Assembly (NCBI RefSeq): GCF_001513785.1
Contig: NZ_LNQS01000009.1
Location: forward strand, 434,001 to 498,000
Source: Rheinheimera sp. EpRS3
GTDB lineage: Bacteria; Pseudomonadota; Gammaproteobacteria; Enterobacterales; Alteromonadaceae
Length of the DNA stretch: 64,000 bases
Direction of reading: 5' to 3'
Below are positions 44,626 through 53,214 of the stretch, one piece after another. Made by a program: the position numbers and the translations under genes. Position 1 is the first letter of the stretch, and each line of letters opens with the position of its first letter. The notes beneath the pieces are model-generated. The model made no database searches. It was not told the origin of the DNA and was given only the letters and a program-made list of their open reading frames with translations.

Positions 44626-46626
44626 ATGAATACTAGTTCAGCATTAACACAAGCCAGCCAGCAGGCCTTTGCCAAGCTGCATCCCAGGCTGGCGTTTAAA
44701 AATCCGGTGATGTTAGTGGTGTGGGTTGCCACCGTCATTGCCATGCTGATGACAGCGCAGCAACTGGCAACTGGCGCTAGTTTTGGCTTTGCGCTGGCCA
44801 GCAGTGTGATTTTGTTTTTTACGCTGTGGTTTGCCAACTTCGCTGAGGCCATTGCTGAAGCACGCGGCCGTGACCAGGCCGCCAGCTTAAAAGCTACCCG
44901 GCGCGATCTGACGGCGGTAAAACTTGACAGCACAGGTGAGCGCAGAATATCAGCCAGCGAGCTTAAAGCCGGTGACAACATTCTGGTGCAGGCCGGTGAG
45001 CTTATTCCGGCAGACGGCGAGATTGTGATTGGTGTGGCCAGCATTAATGAGTCGGCCTTAACCGGTGAGTCGGCACCGGTGCTGCGCGAAGCCGGCACCG
45101 ATCACTCCGGTGTTATCGCCGGCACCAAAGTACTCAGCGGCACTATTACCGTGCAGGTTACCGCCGAATCAGGCCACAGCTTTCTGGATAAAATGATCCG
45201 TCTGGTAGAAGGTACTAACCGGCAGAAAACCCCGAACGAGTTGGCGCTAACGGTATTGCTGTCGGCGCTGACGCTGGTGTTTTTAATTGCGGTAGCCACT
45301 TTGCCGGCCATGGCAAGCTTTGTCGGCATTGAGCTGGACTGGCTGATGCTGATTGCGCTGGTGGTGTGTTTAATTCCTACCACTATTGCCGGTTTACTGC
45401 CTGCCATCGGTATTGCCGGTATGAACCGTGCGCTGGCGGCCAATGTAATTGCCAAATCCGGTAAAGCGGTGGAAGTGGCCGGTGATATAGACACCCTGCT
45501 GCTGGATAAAACCGGCACTATTACCTTTGGTGACCGCCAGGCCACAGCATTTTTGCCACTGCCGGGGGTTGCGCAGGCAGAGCTTATCAAAGCCGCGCTG
45601 TGGTGCTCATTACAAGATCCGACCCCGGAGGGTAAATCTGTGGTGCGCCTCGCCAACGAGCTGGACTATGCCTCACCGGCGTTGGCTGACAGCGATGAGT
45701 TTACCCCGTTCAGCGCGCAGACCCGGTTGTCGTCTATCCATTTGGCCAGTGGCGAGCAGTTTGTTAAAGGTGCTGCCGATGCAGTAAAAAGCTGGGCTAA
45801 ACGCCAGGGCTTGTCAGTACCCATTGGTTTAGATCCGATAGTGATGAAGGTGGCGCAGCAAGGTGCTACACCGCTTTTGGTGGCAAGCAACCACCGCGTG
45901 CTGGGGGTTATCCAGTTATCCGATGTGATTAAACCCGGCGTGGCAGAGCGTTTTGCCAAGCTACGTGCCATGGGCGTGCGCACAGTAATGGTTACCGGCG
46001 ACAACCCTATTACGGCCGGTGCTATTGCCGCAGCCGCCGGGGTGGATGATTTTGTCGCTGAAGCCAAACCGGAAGACAAACTGGCGCTTATTCGCAAAGA
46101 GCAGGCGCAGGGCCGCTTGGTGGCCATGGTTGGTGATGGCACCAACGACGCCCCGGCACTGGCGCAAGCCGATGTTGGTCTGGCGATGAATTCCGGCACC
46201 CAGGCGGCGAAAGAGGCCGGCAATATGGTGGATCTGGATTCTGATCCAACTAAGTTGCTGTCGGTGGTGGAAGTGGGCAAACAAATGCTTATTACCCGCG
46301 GCGCCTTAACCACCTTTTCGCTGGCGAATGATATTGCCAAGTACTTTGTTATCGTGCCGGCGGTGTTTGCCACTGCCATGCCTGGCATTGCTGCGCTGAA
46401 TATTATGCAACTGCCGGATCCGAAAATAGCTGTGCTGTCAGCACTGGTATTTAACGCCTTAATTATTCCGGCGCTTATTCCGCTGGCACTAAAAGGCGTA
46501 AAAATTAAAGCGATTAGCGCAGAAAAGTTATTACGTAACAATATGTTGATCTACGGCTTGGGCGGTGTGGTGCTGCCTTTTATTGCCATCAAACTGATTG
46601 ATGTACTACTGAACGGGGTATTTTAA
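44626..46626 (+). CDS. kdpB: K+-transporting P-type ATPase subunit B
   Basis: A 666-residue P-type ATPase. The phosphorylated Asp is residue 294 in LLDKTGTITFGD. Other motifs are ESALTGESAPV (actuator), the membrane CLIPTTIAGLLPAIG loop, and MVGDGTNDAPALAQADVG (hinge). It hydrolyses ATP to drive K+ through KdpA. I chose ATG 44626, which has AGGTGA 5 bases upstream, over ATG 44611. Length 666 versus 682 in E. coli. Confidence 0.97.
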   Translation: MNTSSALTQASQQAFAKLHPRLAFKNPVMLVVWVATVIAMLMTAQQLATGASFGFALASSVILFFTLWFANFAEAIAEARGRDQAASLKATRRDLTAVKLDSTGERRISASELKAGDNILVQAGELIPADGEIVIGVASINESALTGESAPVLREAGTDHSGVIAGTKVLSGTITVQVTAESGHSFLDKMIRLVEGTNRQKTPNELALTVLLSALTLVFLIAVATLPAMASFVGIELDWLMLIALVVCLIPTTIAGLLPAIGIAGMNRALAANVIAKSGKAVEVAGDIDTLLLDKTGTITFGDRQATAFLPLPGVAQAELIKAALWCSLQDPTPEGKSVVRLANELDYASPALADSDEFTPFSAQTRLSSIHLASGEQFVKGAADAVKSWAKRQGLSVPIGLDPIVMKVAQQGATPLLVASNHRVLGVIQLSDVIKPGVAERFAKLRAMGVRTVMVTGDNPITAGAIAAAAGVDDFVAEAKPEDKLALIRKEQAQGRLVAMVGDGTNDAPALAQADVGLAMNSGTQAAKEAGNMVDLDSDPTKLLSVVEVGKQMLITRGALTTFSLANDIAKYFVIVPAVFATAMPGIAALNIMQLPDPKIAVLSALVFNALIIPALIPLALKGVKIKAISAEKLLRNNMLIYGLGGVVLPFIAIKLIDVLLNGVF

Positions 46627-46628
46627 CC

Positions 46629-47243
46629 ATGAGTATTATTCAACCCGGCTTTAGCCAAAACCCTGCTGAATCTTCGGCAAACTTACGCCCGGCGCTGGGG
46701 CTGGCGCTGGTGATGCTGGCAATCTGTGGCGGTATTTACAGTGCAGCGGTTACCGCTATTAGTGGTGCTTTGTTTCCACAGCAGGCCAACGGCAGTTTAA
46801 TCAGCCAGAACGGCAAATTGGTTGGCTCGGCGCTGGTGGCGCAGCCTTTTAGCGCAGAGCACTACTTTCATGGCCGGCCCAGCAGCGTGGGTACCGACCC
46901 TATGGCAACCGGCGGCAGCAATTTAGCGCCGTCTAACCCGCAGTTACGCCAAAGGGTGGCGCAAACCAGTGCTGAGCTAACCGCGCGCTACCAGGTTGCC
47001 GCTACAGACTTGCCGGTAGATTTACTCGCCAGCTCCGGCTCGGGTGTCGACCCGCATATTTCGCCGACAGCCGCCATGCTGCAATTGCAGCGTGTTGCTG
47101 CAGCGCGCGGTATTTCGCCAGCGCAGTTGGAACAACTGGTGCAGCAACACACCGAGCTGGCGCAGTGGGGCCTGTTTGGCCAATCACGGGTCAATGTGTT
47201 GCTGCTAAACCTGGCGCTGGATGCACAACATCCGCTGCCATAA
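46629..47243 (+). CDS. kdpC: K+-transporting ATPase subunit C
   Basis: A 204-residue subunit with one N-terminal TM segment (LGLALVMLAICGGIYSAAVTAI) and a periplasmic domain with the family motifs FPQQANGSLI, LVGSALVAQPFSAEHYFHGRPS and SGSGVDPHISPTAA, then a LLNLALD end. KdpC helps the pump bind ATP or K+; it lies 2 bases after kdpB. Confidence 0.96.
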   Translation: MSIIQPGFSQNPAESSANLRPALGLALVMLAICGGIYSAAVTAISGALFPQQANGSLISQNGKLVGSALVAQPFSAEHYFHGRPSSVGTDPMATGGSNLAPSNPQLRQRVAQTSAELTARYQVAATDLPVDLLASSGSGVDPHISPTAAMLQLQRVAAARGISPAQLEQLVQQHTELAQWGLFGQSRVNVLLLNLALDAQHPLP

Positions 47244-47255
47244 GTGACTTATTTT

Positions 47256-47283
47256 AGCCGGTTGTTACACGGGGCAACCGGCT
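47256..47283 (+). other. Intercistronic hairpin between kdpC and the porin gene
   Basis: Stem AGCCGGTTG (47256-47264) / CAACCGGCT (47275-47283) with a 10-base loop lies 12 bases past the kdpC stop. No T-tract follows directly (only GTTTTTC 40 bases on), so it may be an mRNA-processing or attenuation point rather than a full terminator. Confidence 0.4.
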
Positions 47284-47344
47284 GCTACCCGCGCAACAGG
47301 CTGCTGGTGGTTGTTTTTCCCGTTTCTTTATGCAGGAATTTATT

Positions 47345-48088
47345 ATGCGTTTAGTATTATCTGTTTTATCCGGTTCGGTATTGGCTGTCGCCGCCGCTGC
47401 CGTATTTGCTCTGCCATCAGTTGCTAAGGCCACTGAAATCAGTAGCAGCGGTGCTGTGCTGTTTACCTCTGATTATTTATACCGCGGTATTTCGCAAACC
47501 GACGAAGGCCCGGCGTTGCAGGGTAGCTTAACGCTAAGCCACGATGATGGCTGGTATGTCAGCGCCTGGGGCTCGAATATTCAATTTGGTGACGGCAGTA
47601 TGGAGCTTGATATATCGCTTGGCCGCAGCTGGTCGTTAAATGATAACTGGGCGCTGGATGTCGGCCTGATGCAGTATCGCTACCCCGAGGGCGATAACGA
47701 CGCTACAGGTTTTAACTTTTTTGAAGGCTACGCCAAACTCAGTTATCAGGATTGGCAGCTCGGTTTAGCAGTTACCGATGACTATTTTGGCACCGGTGTC
47801 GGCAAATTCTGGTATCTGACCGCCGGCTGGCAGCAAAGCCTGAGCGAACAACTTCAGCTTAATTGGCATATTGGGTACAATAAGTTTGCCGATGCGGCTG
47901 AGTTTCAAACCTTTCTGGGCTCAGATGTGCGTGATGGTTCCGGCTATACCGACTGGAGCCTGACATTAGCGACACAGCAACTGGGTGTTGACTGGTCACT
48001 GGGTTATGCCGGTACCTCCATCAATAGTGCGGCCTGCAATGCGCTGTGTGATAATCGCTGGGTATTTAGCCTGGGCAAAAGCTTTTAA
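47345..48088 (+). CDS. TorF-family putative outer-membrane porin inside the kdp operon
   Basis: A 247-residue protein with a signal peptide (about residues 1-29, ending AKA) and a beta-barrel pattern. The mature N-terminus has the family signature GAVLFTSDYLYRGISQTDEGPALQGSL. It ends NRWVFSLGKSF with a C-terminal aromatic residue, as in barrels. TorF-type (TIGR02001-like) proteins are of unknown function. It is placed between kdpC and kdpD on the same strand. The role is probably outer-membrane passage of K+ or another solute, but that is inference. ATG 47345 is chosen because AGGAA lies 6 bases upstream. Confidence 0.85.
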   Translation: MRLVLSVLSGSVLAVAAAAVFALPSVAKATEISSSGAVLFTSDYLYRGISQTDEGPALQGSLTLSHDDGWYVSAWGSNIQFGDGSMELDISLGRSWSLNDNWALDVGLMQYRYPEGDNDATGFNFFEGYAKLSYQDWQLGLAVTDDYFGTGVGKFWYLTAGWQQSLSEQLQLNWHIGYNKFADAAEFQTFLGSDVRDGSGYTDWSLTLATQQLGVDWSLGYAGTSINSAACNALCDNRWVFSLGKSF

Positions 48089-48124
48089 TCCAGATTATTT
48101 GCTAAGTTAATAAGGATAGACGCC

Positions 48125-50782
48125 GTGGCACAAGATGTACGCAGCCAAAAAGCCGATGCGCTACTTAAAAGCCTGCAACAGCAGCAGGGCGGGCAACTAA
48201 AGATATTTTTAGGTGCAGCGCCCGGCGTAGGTAAAACCTGCGCCATGTTAAATGCCGCCAAAGAGTGTATGCAGCAGGGCGTTAAGGTAACAGTGGGCCT
48301 GATTGAAACCCACGGCCGCGCTGATACCGAAGCCATGCTGCAAGGCTTTAGCTTCTTGCCACGGCGTGAACTTAACTATCATGGCCAACAGCTGACCGAG
48401 TTTGATTTGGATGCCGCACTGGCTGCCAAGCCGGAACTTATTCTGGTAGACGAGTTGGCGCATACCAATGTGCCCGGTAGCCGGCATAAGCGGCGCTATC
48501 AGGACATTGCTGAGCTGCTGTCTGCCGGTATTAATGTGTATACCACGCTAAATGTGCAACATATTGCCAGCCTGAACGATTTGGTGCTGCAAATCAGTGG
48601 CGTGCGGGTAAGTGAAACCGTGCCGGATCAGTTTATCGACCAGGCACAGCAACTGGTGTTTGTTGATTTAGCGCCGAATCATCTGCTGGATCGTCTGGCG
48701 CAGGGCAAAGTCTATCTGGCCGATTATGCGCAGCAGGCAGTACAGCAGTTTTTCCAACTGGAAACCCTGACAGCGCTGCGCGAAATGGCGATGAAGCTGG
48801 TAATGGGCCATGTCGATAGCCAGCTGAAAACCGAGCAGGACGCCAAAGCACGCAGCAGTGATTACCTGATTAAAGATAAACTGCTGGTATTAATATCTAA
48901 CCGCCGCGACCATGAATACCTGATCCGCATTGGCCGGCGTATGGCCGAAAAACGCCAGACGCCCTGGCTGGTGGTGTGGGTCGATACCGGCCAGTTGCAA
49001 TACCAGGCCGCGCAAAAACGGCTGCAATCGGCTTTTGCGCTGGCACGGGAGCTGGGCGCACAAACAGAAATTCTGCGCGGCCCGTCAACCTTGCAAACCA
49101 TACTGCCTTATCTGGCAGAGCACCGGATTAATACGGTATTGGTAGGTGCCGGCACTAAACGGCGCTTTCAGCCCTGGCGTAAGCCGTTGTATCAGCAGCT
49201 TATTAACAGCGGCTTACCGCTGGAAGTGTCAGTCTGGCGTGCTGCTGAGCGCAGTAGTTTGCCGGCTTCAGCAGCGCAAGCGTCTACCACCTTTGGCCAA
49301 AAGGCAGGCTATGTTTACGGCCTGCTGTATACCGCTATCGCCAGCCTGGTGGTGCTGGGGTTAAGTAGCTGGTTGCAAAGCGGCAATTTGGTGCTGGTGT
49401 ATGTGTTGTCGGTAGTAGTATGCGGCCTTAAATATGGCGCACGGCCGGCCATTTTTACCGCTGTATTATCATTTTTAAGCTTTAACTTTTTCCTTACCGA
49501 GCCTTATTACACCTTTTTCGTCAATAAAAACGCTGATATTGCCACCTTGCTGTTTATGCTTGTTATCGGTGTGGTGTGTGGCCCGGCCGCATCCCGAATA
49601 CGCCGGCAGTTTCTGCTGTTAAAAGAAGCCAATCGCTACAGCGAATTGCAGCGTGATTTTGCCCAGCAACTTACTGTTATTAATCAGCCGGATGAACTGT
49701 GGGCTACGTTGGCGACGCAATTAAGCCAGGCATTACATTGCCCGGTGCACATAGTGGCAACAACCGAACAGCAACAGATTATACCCGCGTTAAAACAACC
49801 GCTGCAGGCGTTGGACCAGGCGATGATCGACTGGTGTCAGCGCCATCAACAACGGGCCGGCCGCTTTAGTGAAACCCTAAACGCCAGTGACTGGACTGCC
49901 TTTGCGCTGACGGCGCAGGAGAAAACAGTAGCGGTGTTGTTAGTGCAATTTTCACCGGCGCAGCAACTGCTGCGGCCGGACGATACCGACCTGTTGACCA
50001 GCTTAAGCCAGCAAGCCTTTAACGTGTGGCAGCGTATGCAGTTAAATACTGAACTGGAAAGCTCTAAACTCAAGGCCGAAATGGAACAATTGCGCTCAGC
50101 GCTGCTATCGTCGGTATCGCATGATTTACGCTCGCCGTTATCAGCCATGATGGGCAGTGCCGAGAGCCTGCAAATGCTGGACAATCAGTTATCTGCGGAG
50201 GATCGCAAAGAGCTGCTGGATACCATAGTGCAGGAAAGCGGGCGGCTGGACAGGTATATTCAGAACCTGCTGGATATGACGCGGCTGGGCCACGGTACGT
50301 TAAAACTGGAACGTGATTGGGTGTCGGTAGCCGACATTATTGGCAGTGCACGCCAAAGGTTAAAGCGTTTTTTCCCCGAGGTAGAATTAACTTATCAGTC
50401 GGAACCTGATATGCCGCTGCTGTATGTGCATGCGGCACTGCTGGAGCAGGGTATTTTTAATATTCTGGAAAATGCCGCCAAATACAGCCCGCCGGGCGAG
50501 CCGGTATTGGTGTTTGTCAGCCATAAAGCCAATATCTGCCGCATTGAAATTGAAGACAGTGGCCCGGGCATTGCTGAATCGCTGCGGGAAAAAGTGTTTG
50601 ATATGTTTTATGTGGTCGCCGACGGTGACAGTAAGCGGCATAATACCGGCATGGGACTGGCGATTTGCCGTGGTATGATTGGCGCTCACGGTGGCACAGT
50701 AAAAGCCGATGCCGCCCGTGTGGGCAGCGGCTCGCGTTTTATTATTGACTTACCTTTACCTGAAGCTCAGGCCGGAGATTAA
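48125..50782 (+). CDS. kdpD: Sensor histidine kinase KdpD
   Basis: An 885-residue kinase with the full KdpD layout. The N-terminal KdpD domain has Walker A GAAPGVGKT (residues 30-38) and LVDELAHTNVPGS. A Usp-like domain follows (about 245-370, LLVLISNRRDHEYLIR). Four TM segments (DUF4118) lie at about 395-495, with the FFLTEPYYTFF loop. A GAF-like linker leads to HisKA (SVSHDLRSPLSAMMG, His666) and an HATPase domain (NILENAAKYSP, EDSGPGI, TGMGLAI). It senses K+ limitation and phosphorylates KdpE. GTG start with AAGGA 8 bases upstream. Confidence 0.96.
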   Translation: MAQDVRSQKADALLKSLQQQQGGQLKIFLGAAPGVGKTCAMLNAAKECMQQGVKVTVGLIETHGRADTEAMLQGFSFLPRRELNYHGQQLTEFDLDAALAAKPELILVDELAHTNVPGSRHKRRYQDIAELLSAGINVYTTLNVQHIASLNDLVLQISGVRVSETVPDQFIDQAQQLVFVDLAPNHLLDRLAQGKVYLADYAQQAVQQFFQLETLTALREMAMKLVMGHVDSQLKTEQDAKARSSDYLIKDKLLVLISNRRDHEYLIRIGRRMAEKRQTPWLVVWVDTGQLQYQAAQKRLQSAFALARELGAQTEILRGPSTLQTILPYLAEHRINTVLVGAGTKRRFQPWRKPLYQQLINSGLPLEVSVWRAAERSSLPASAAQASTTFGQKAGYVYGLLYTAIASLVVLGLSSWLQSGNLVLVYVLSVVVCGLKYGARPAIFTAVLSFLSFNFFLTEPYYTFFVNKNADIATLLFMLVIGVVCGPAASRIRRQFLLLKEANRYSELQRDFAQQLTVINQPDELWATLATQLSQALHCPVHIVATTEQQQIIPALKQPLQALDQAMIDWCQRHQQRAGRFSETLNASDWTAFALTAQEKTVAVLLVQFSPAQQLLRPDDTDLLTSLSQQAFNVWQRMQLNTELESSKLKAEMEQLRSALLSSVSHDLRSPLSAMMGSAESLQMLDNQLSAEDRKELLDTIVQESGRLDRYIQNLLDMTRLGHGTLKLERDWVSVADIIGSARQRLKRFFPEVELTYQSEPDMPLLYVHAALLEQGIFNILENAAKYSPPGEPVLVFVSHKANICRIEIEDSGPGIAESLREKVFDMFYVVADGDSKRHNTGMGLAICRGMIGAHGGTVKADAARVGSGSRFIIDLPLPEAQAGD

Positions 50783-50787
50783 CGCTA

Positions 50788-51465
50788 TTGTCGGCGCATA
50801 TTTTAGTTATTGATGATGAAAGCCAAATTCGCAAAATGCTGCGCATTGCGCTGAAAAGTGTCGGTTATCAGGTATCTGAGGCCGAATCGGTGGCCACCGG
50901 CCTGGCCGCGACGGTACGTCAGCAGCCGGATTTAGTGGTGCTGGATCTTGGCCTGCCCGATGGCAATGGGTTAGAGCTGCTGACTGAGCTGCGCAGCTTT
51001 TCTAAGGTGCCGGTGATTATATTATCGGTACGCAGCGGCGACGCTGATAAGGTACAAGCGCTGGATATCGGCGCTCAGGACTTTGTTACCAAACCTTTTA
51101 GTGTGGAAGAATTGCTGGCCAGGATAAGAGCGCAGTTACGCGACCGCCTGCCCGACACAACACCGGCATTGCTGGATGATGGTTATCTTAAAATTGATCT
51201 GGCACGGCGCCTGGTGTGTTGCAACGGTGAGGTTGTTGATTTGACACCAAAAGAATATGCGGTGCTGGCCAAACTGGCGCGGCATCGACAGTGCGTGATC
51301 ACACAAAAACAATTGCTGGAAGAAATCTGGGGCCCCAGTCATGGTCAGGATACGCATTATCTGCGCATTGTGGTCAGCCATATCCGGCAGAAAATAGGCG
51401 ACGACCCCACCACACCGCGCTACTTAATCACCGAGGCCGGTATCGGTTACCGGCTGATGTTGTGA
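50788..51465 (+). CDS. kdpE: Response regulator KdpE
   Basis: A 225-residue OmpR-type regulator with acidic residues DDE (9-11), phosphoacceptor Asp53 in VVLDLGLPDGNG and KPF. The DNA-binding winged helix ends RYLITEAGIGYRLML. It activates kdpFABC when phosphorylated by KdpD. The start is TTG at 50788, 5 bases after kdpD, with GGAG about 10 bases upstream. It ends 1 base before the stop of the convergent KdpE-like gene. Confidence 0.94.
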   Translation: MSAHILVIDDESQIRKMLRIALKSVGYQVSEAESVATGLAATVRQQPDLVVLDLGLPDGNGLELLTELRSFSKVPVIILSVRSGDADKVQALDIGAQDFVTKPFSVEELLARIRAQLRDRLPDTTPALLDDGYLKIDLARRLVCCNGEVVDLTPKEYAVLAKLARHRQCVITQKQLLEEIWGPSHGQDTHYLRIVVSHIRQKIGDDPTTPRYLITEAGIGYRLML

Positions 51466-51466
51466 T

Positions 51467-52141
51467 TCAGGTCATTTTAAGCCGGTAGCCGACGCCGGGC
51501 TCGGTTTTCAGGTATACCGGTGCGGCCGGGGTGTCTTCCAGTTTTTGCCGTAGCTGTGCCATATGTACCCGCACATATTCCGGCCGGTCGGTATAGGTTT
51601 TACCCCATACCTGAGTCAGGATCTGGTTGTGGGTCAGTACTTTATCGGCATGGCGCATCAGCAAAAGCAAAATATCATATTCGGTTTTGGTCAGGTGTAC
51701 TTCAGCACCGGCGCGGCTAACCTGACGTAGCACCGGGTCCAGCCTGATATCACCAAAACTGAATGCCTGCTGCTGTGGCGTATTATGGCGTAAGTTCGCC
51801 CGAACGCGTGCCAGCAGCTCTGCCGCACTAAAGGGTTTGGTGACATAGTCGTTAGCGCCGTTATCCAGCGCCTGCACTTTGTCCTGCTCACGGTGGCGGG
51901 CGGAAATGACTATTACCGGCGTGTCGCACCAGCTGCGTAATTGTGCCAGCCACAGCTGGCCGTCCATATCTGCCAGGCCTAAATCCAGCAAAATTAAATC
52001 TACCGGCTGTTGCACCAGATGCTGCAAAGCGGCGATACCTTCACTAAAGCTATACACCTGATGCTGCTGGGTTTTAAGTAAGGTGCCAAGAAAGCTTTGC
52101 ATCGCCGGGTCGTCTTCCAGCACCAGTATTGTTTCAGCCAT
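51467..52141 (-). CDS. KdpE-like response regulator of the trkH operon
   Basis: A 224-residue OmpR-type regulator that is a paralogue of KdpE. The receiver has Asp53 in LILLDLGLADMDG and DKVQALDNGANDYVTKPFSAAELLARVRANLR, which closely matches the same stretch of KdpE (DKVQALDIGAQDFVTKPFSVEELLARIRAQLR). The winged helix ends YLKTEPGVGYRLKM. It overlaps the end of the upstream kinase gene by 8 bases, so the two form a second two-component pair beside kdpDE. Probable targets are K+ uptake genes nearby, from context. Confidence 0.92.
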   Translation of the reverse strand: MAETILVLEDDPAMQSFLGTLLKTQQHQVYSFSEGIAALQHLVQQPVDLILLDLGLADMDGQLWLAQLRSWCDTPVIVISARHREQDKVQALDNGANDYVTKPFSAAELLARVRANLRHNTPQQQAFSFGDIRLDPVLRQVSRAGAEVHLTKTEYDILLLLMRHADKVLTHNQILTQVWGKTYTDRPEYVRVHMAQLRQKLEDTPAAPVYLKTEPGVGYRLKMT

Positions 52142-53201
52142 GCTGTACTCCGTTGTTACTGGTTAGCGGCCAGCTTAGCAGGGCAGTAACACAAGCGTGC
52201 TCTGTGTCGTGCTGCAAACTAAAGTCGCCGTTATGTAAATGCATCACTGCTTTGCAAATCGCGGTGCCAAGGCCGGTGCCACTGTCCCGCTGCACGTTAC
52301 GTTTAGGCGCTGCAGCATTGCAAACGCTTAGCATAAAATGGCCGTTTTGCTGGGTAAAATTAATGCTAACCGGGGCCTGGCCGTGTTTGACCGCGTTTTC
52401 CAGCATATTCGCCAAGGCGATTTCCAGCAAGGTGGCGTCGGCAAAGCAGTCGGCTGTGCTAAGCTGCACATCAAACGGCTGAGTGGTCAGTAAGGCGGCG
52501 CGCCTGGCAATGGCGGCTGAGATTACATCGGTAACGGCAAGCGATTCCAGCTGCATAGTGCTTTGCGGTTGCTGCACCCGGCTTAGCTCCATGACTTTGT
52601 CAAAGTGCTCGCTAAGCAGGCTGCTCTGGCGGTAAATATTGCCGGCCTGCTCACGCACTTCTGCTTCGCTAAGCTGAAGTTCTTTATCGGCCAGCATGCT
52701 GGAGGCGCCCATAATGGTGGCCAGCGGTGTGCGTAAATCATGTGAAATAGAGCGCAGCATCATAGCGCGGCTGTGTTCAAGCTCGGCCTGCATCCGGGCC
52801 TGGCGTGTTTTACCGGCCAATAGCTGGCGCTGGCGCATATGTTTTTTCGCCCGTGCCAGTTCAACGCGTAAACGGCCGGATAACCTGCCAATAAAAATGC
52901 CCAGCAGTAGCATCACAATAAAGGTGATTAGATAGTCAATGTGGTGCACATATAAGGTGTAGTAGGGCGCCACAAAAAGAAAATCCAGCAGCACCACGCT
53001 GTTAATGGTGGTAATAATGGCCCAGCGCTGCCCGGCCTGCTGCGCTATCCAGGTTACCCACAATAGTTGCAGCATGGCCACATCTGTGGTGGTCAGTAAT
53101 GCTCTGGCAGGTAACAATGCCAGCGTAATTAACAGCGGAACAACAAGCGCCAGCAGTAATAGCTGCCACATGGCATAATGCCCGCTTTGCAGTAATTTCA
53201 T
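52134..53201 (-). CDS. KdpD-like histidine kinase lacking the KdpD/Usp front half
   Basis: A 355-residue kinase. Four short TM segments (about residues 12-105) form a DUF4118 module with the loop FLFVAPYYTLYVHHIDY, which matches KdpD's FFLTEPYYTFFV. They are followed by HisKA (RSISHDLRTPLATIMG, His154) and HATPase (NMLENAVKHG, SGTGLGTAICK). There is no N-terminal KdpD sensor, no Walker A and no Usp domain, so it must sense something other than c-di-AMP or nucleotide through that half. Start ATG 53201 lies 13 bases after trkH; TTG 53213 is an alternative. Confidence 0.9.
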   Translation of the reverse strand: MKLLQSGHYAMWQLLLLALVVPLLITLALLPARALLTTTDVAMLQLLWVTWIAQQAGQRWAIITTINSVVLLDFLFVAPYYTLYVHHIDYLITFIVMLLLGIFIGRLSGRLRVELARAKKHMRQRQLLAGKTRQARMQAELEHSRAMMLRSISHDLRTPLATIMGASSMLADKELQLSEAEVREQAGNIYRQSSLLSEHFDKVMELSRVQQPQSTMQLESLAVTDVISAAIARRAALLTTQPFDVQLSTADCFADATLLEIALANMLENAVKHGQAPVSINFTQQNGHFMLSVCNAAAPKRNVQRDSGTGLGTAICKAVMHLHNGDFSLQHDTEHACVTALLSWPLTSNNGVQHG

Positions 53202-53214
53202 TGGTGGTATCAAC

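Noticed and set aside
45666-46541. Long antisense frame (291 residues) inside kdpB, and a second at 45102-45656.
   Set aside because: They are shadows of a GC-rich coding sequence with strong codon bias; no ribosome site or family resemblance.
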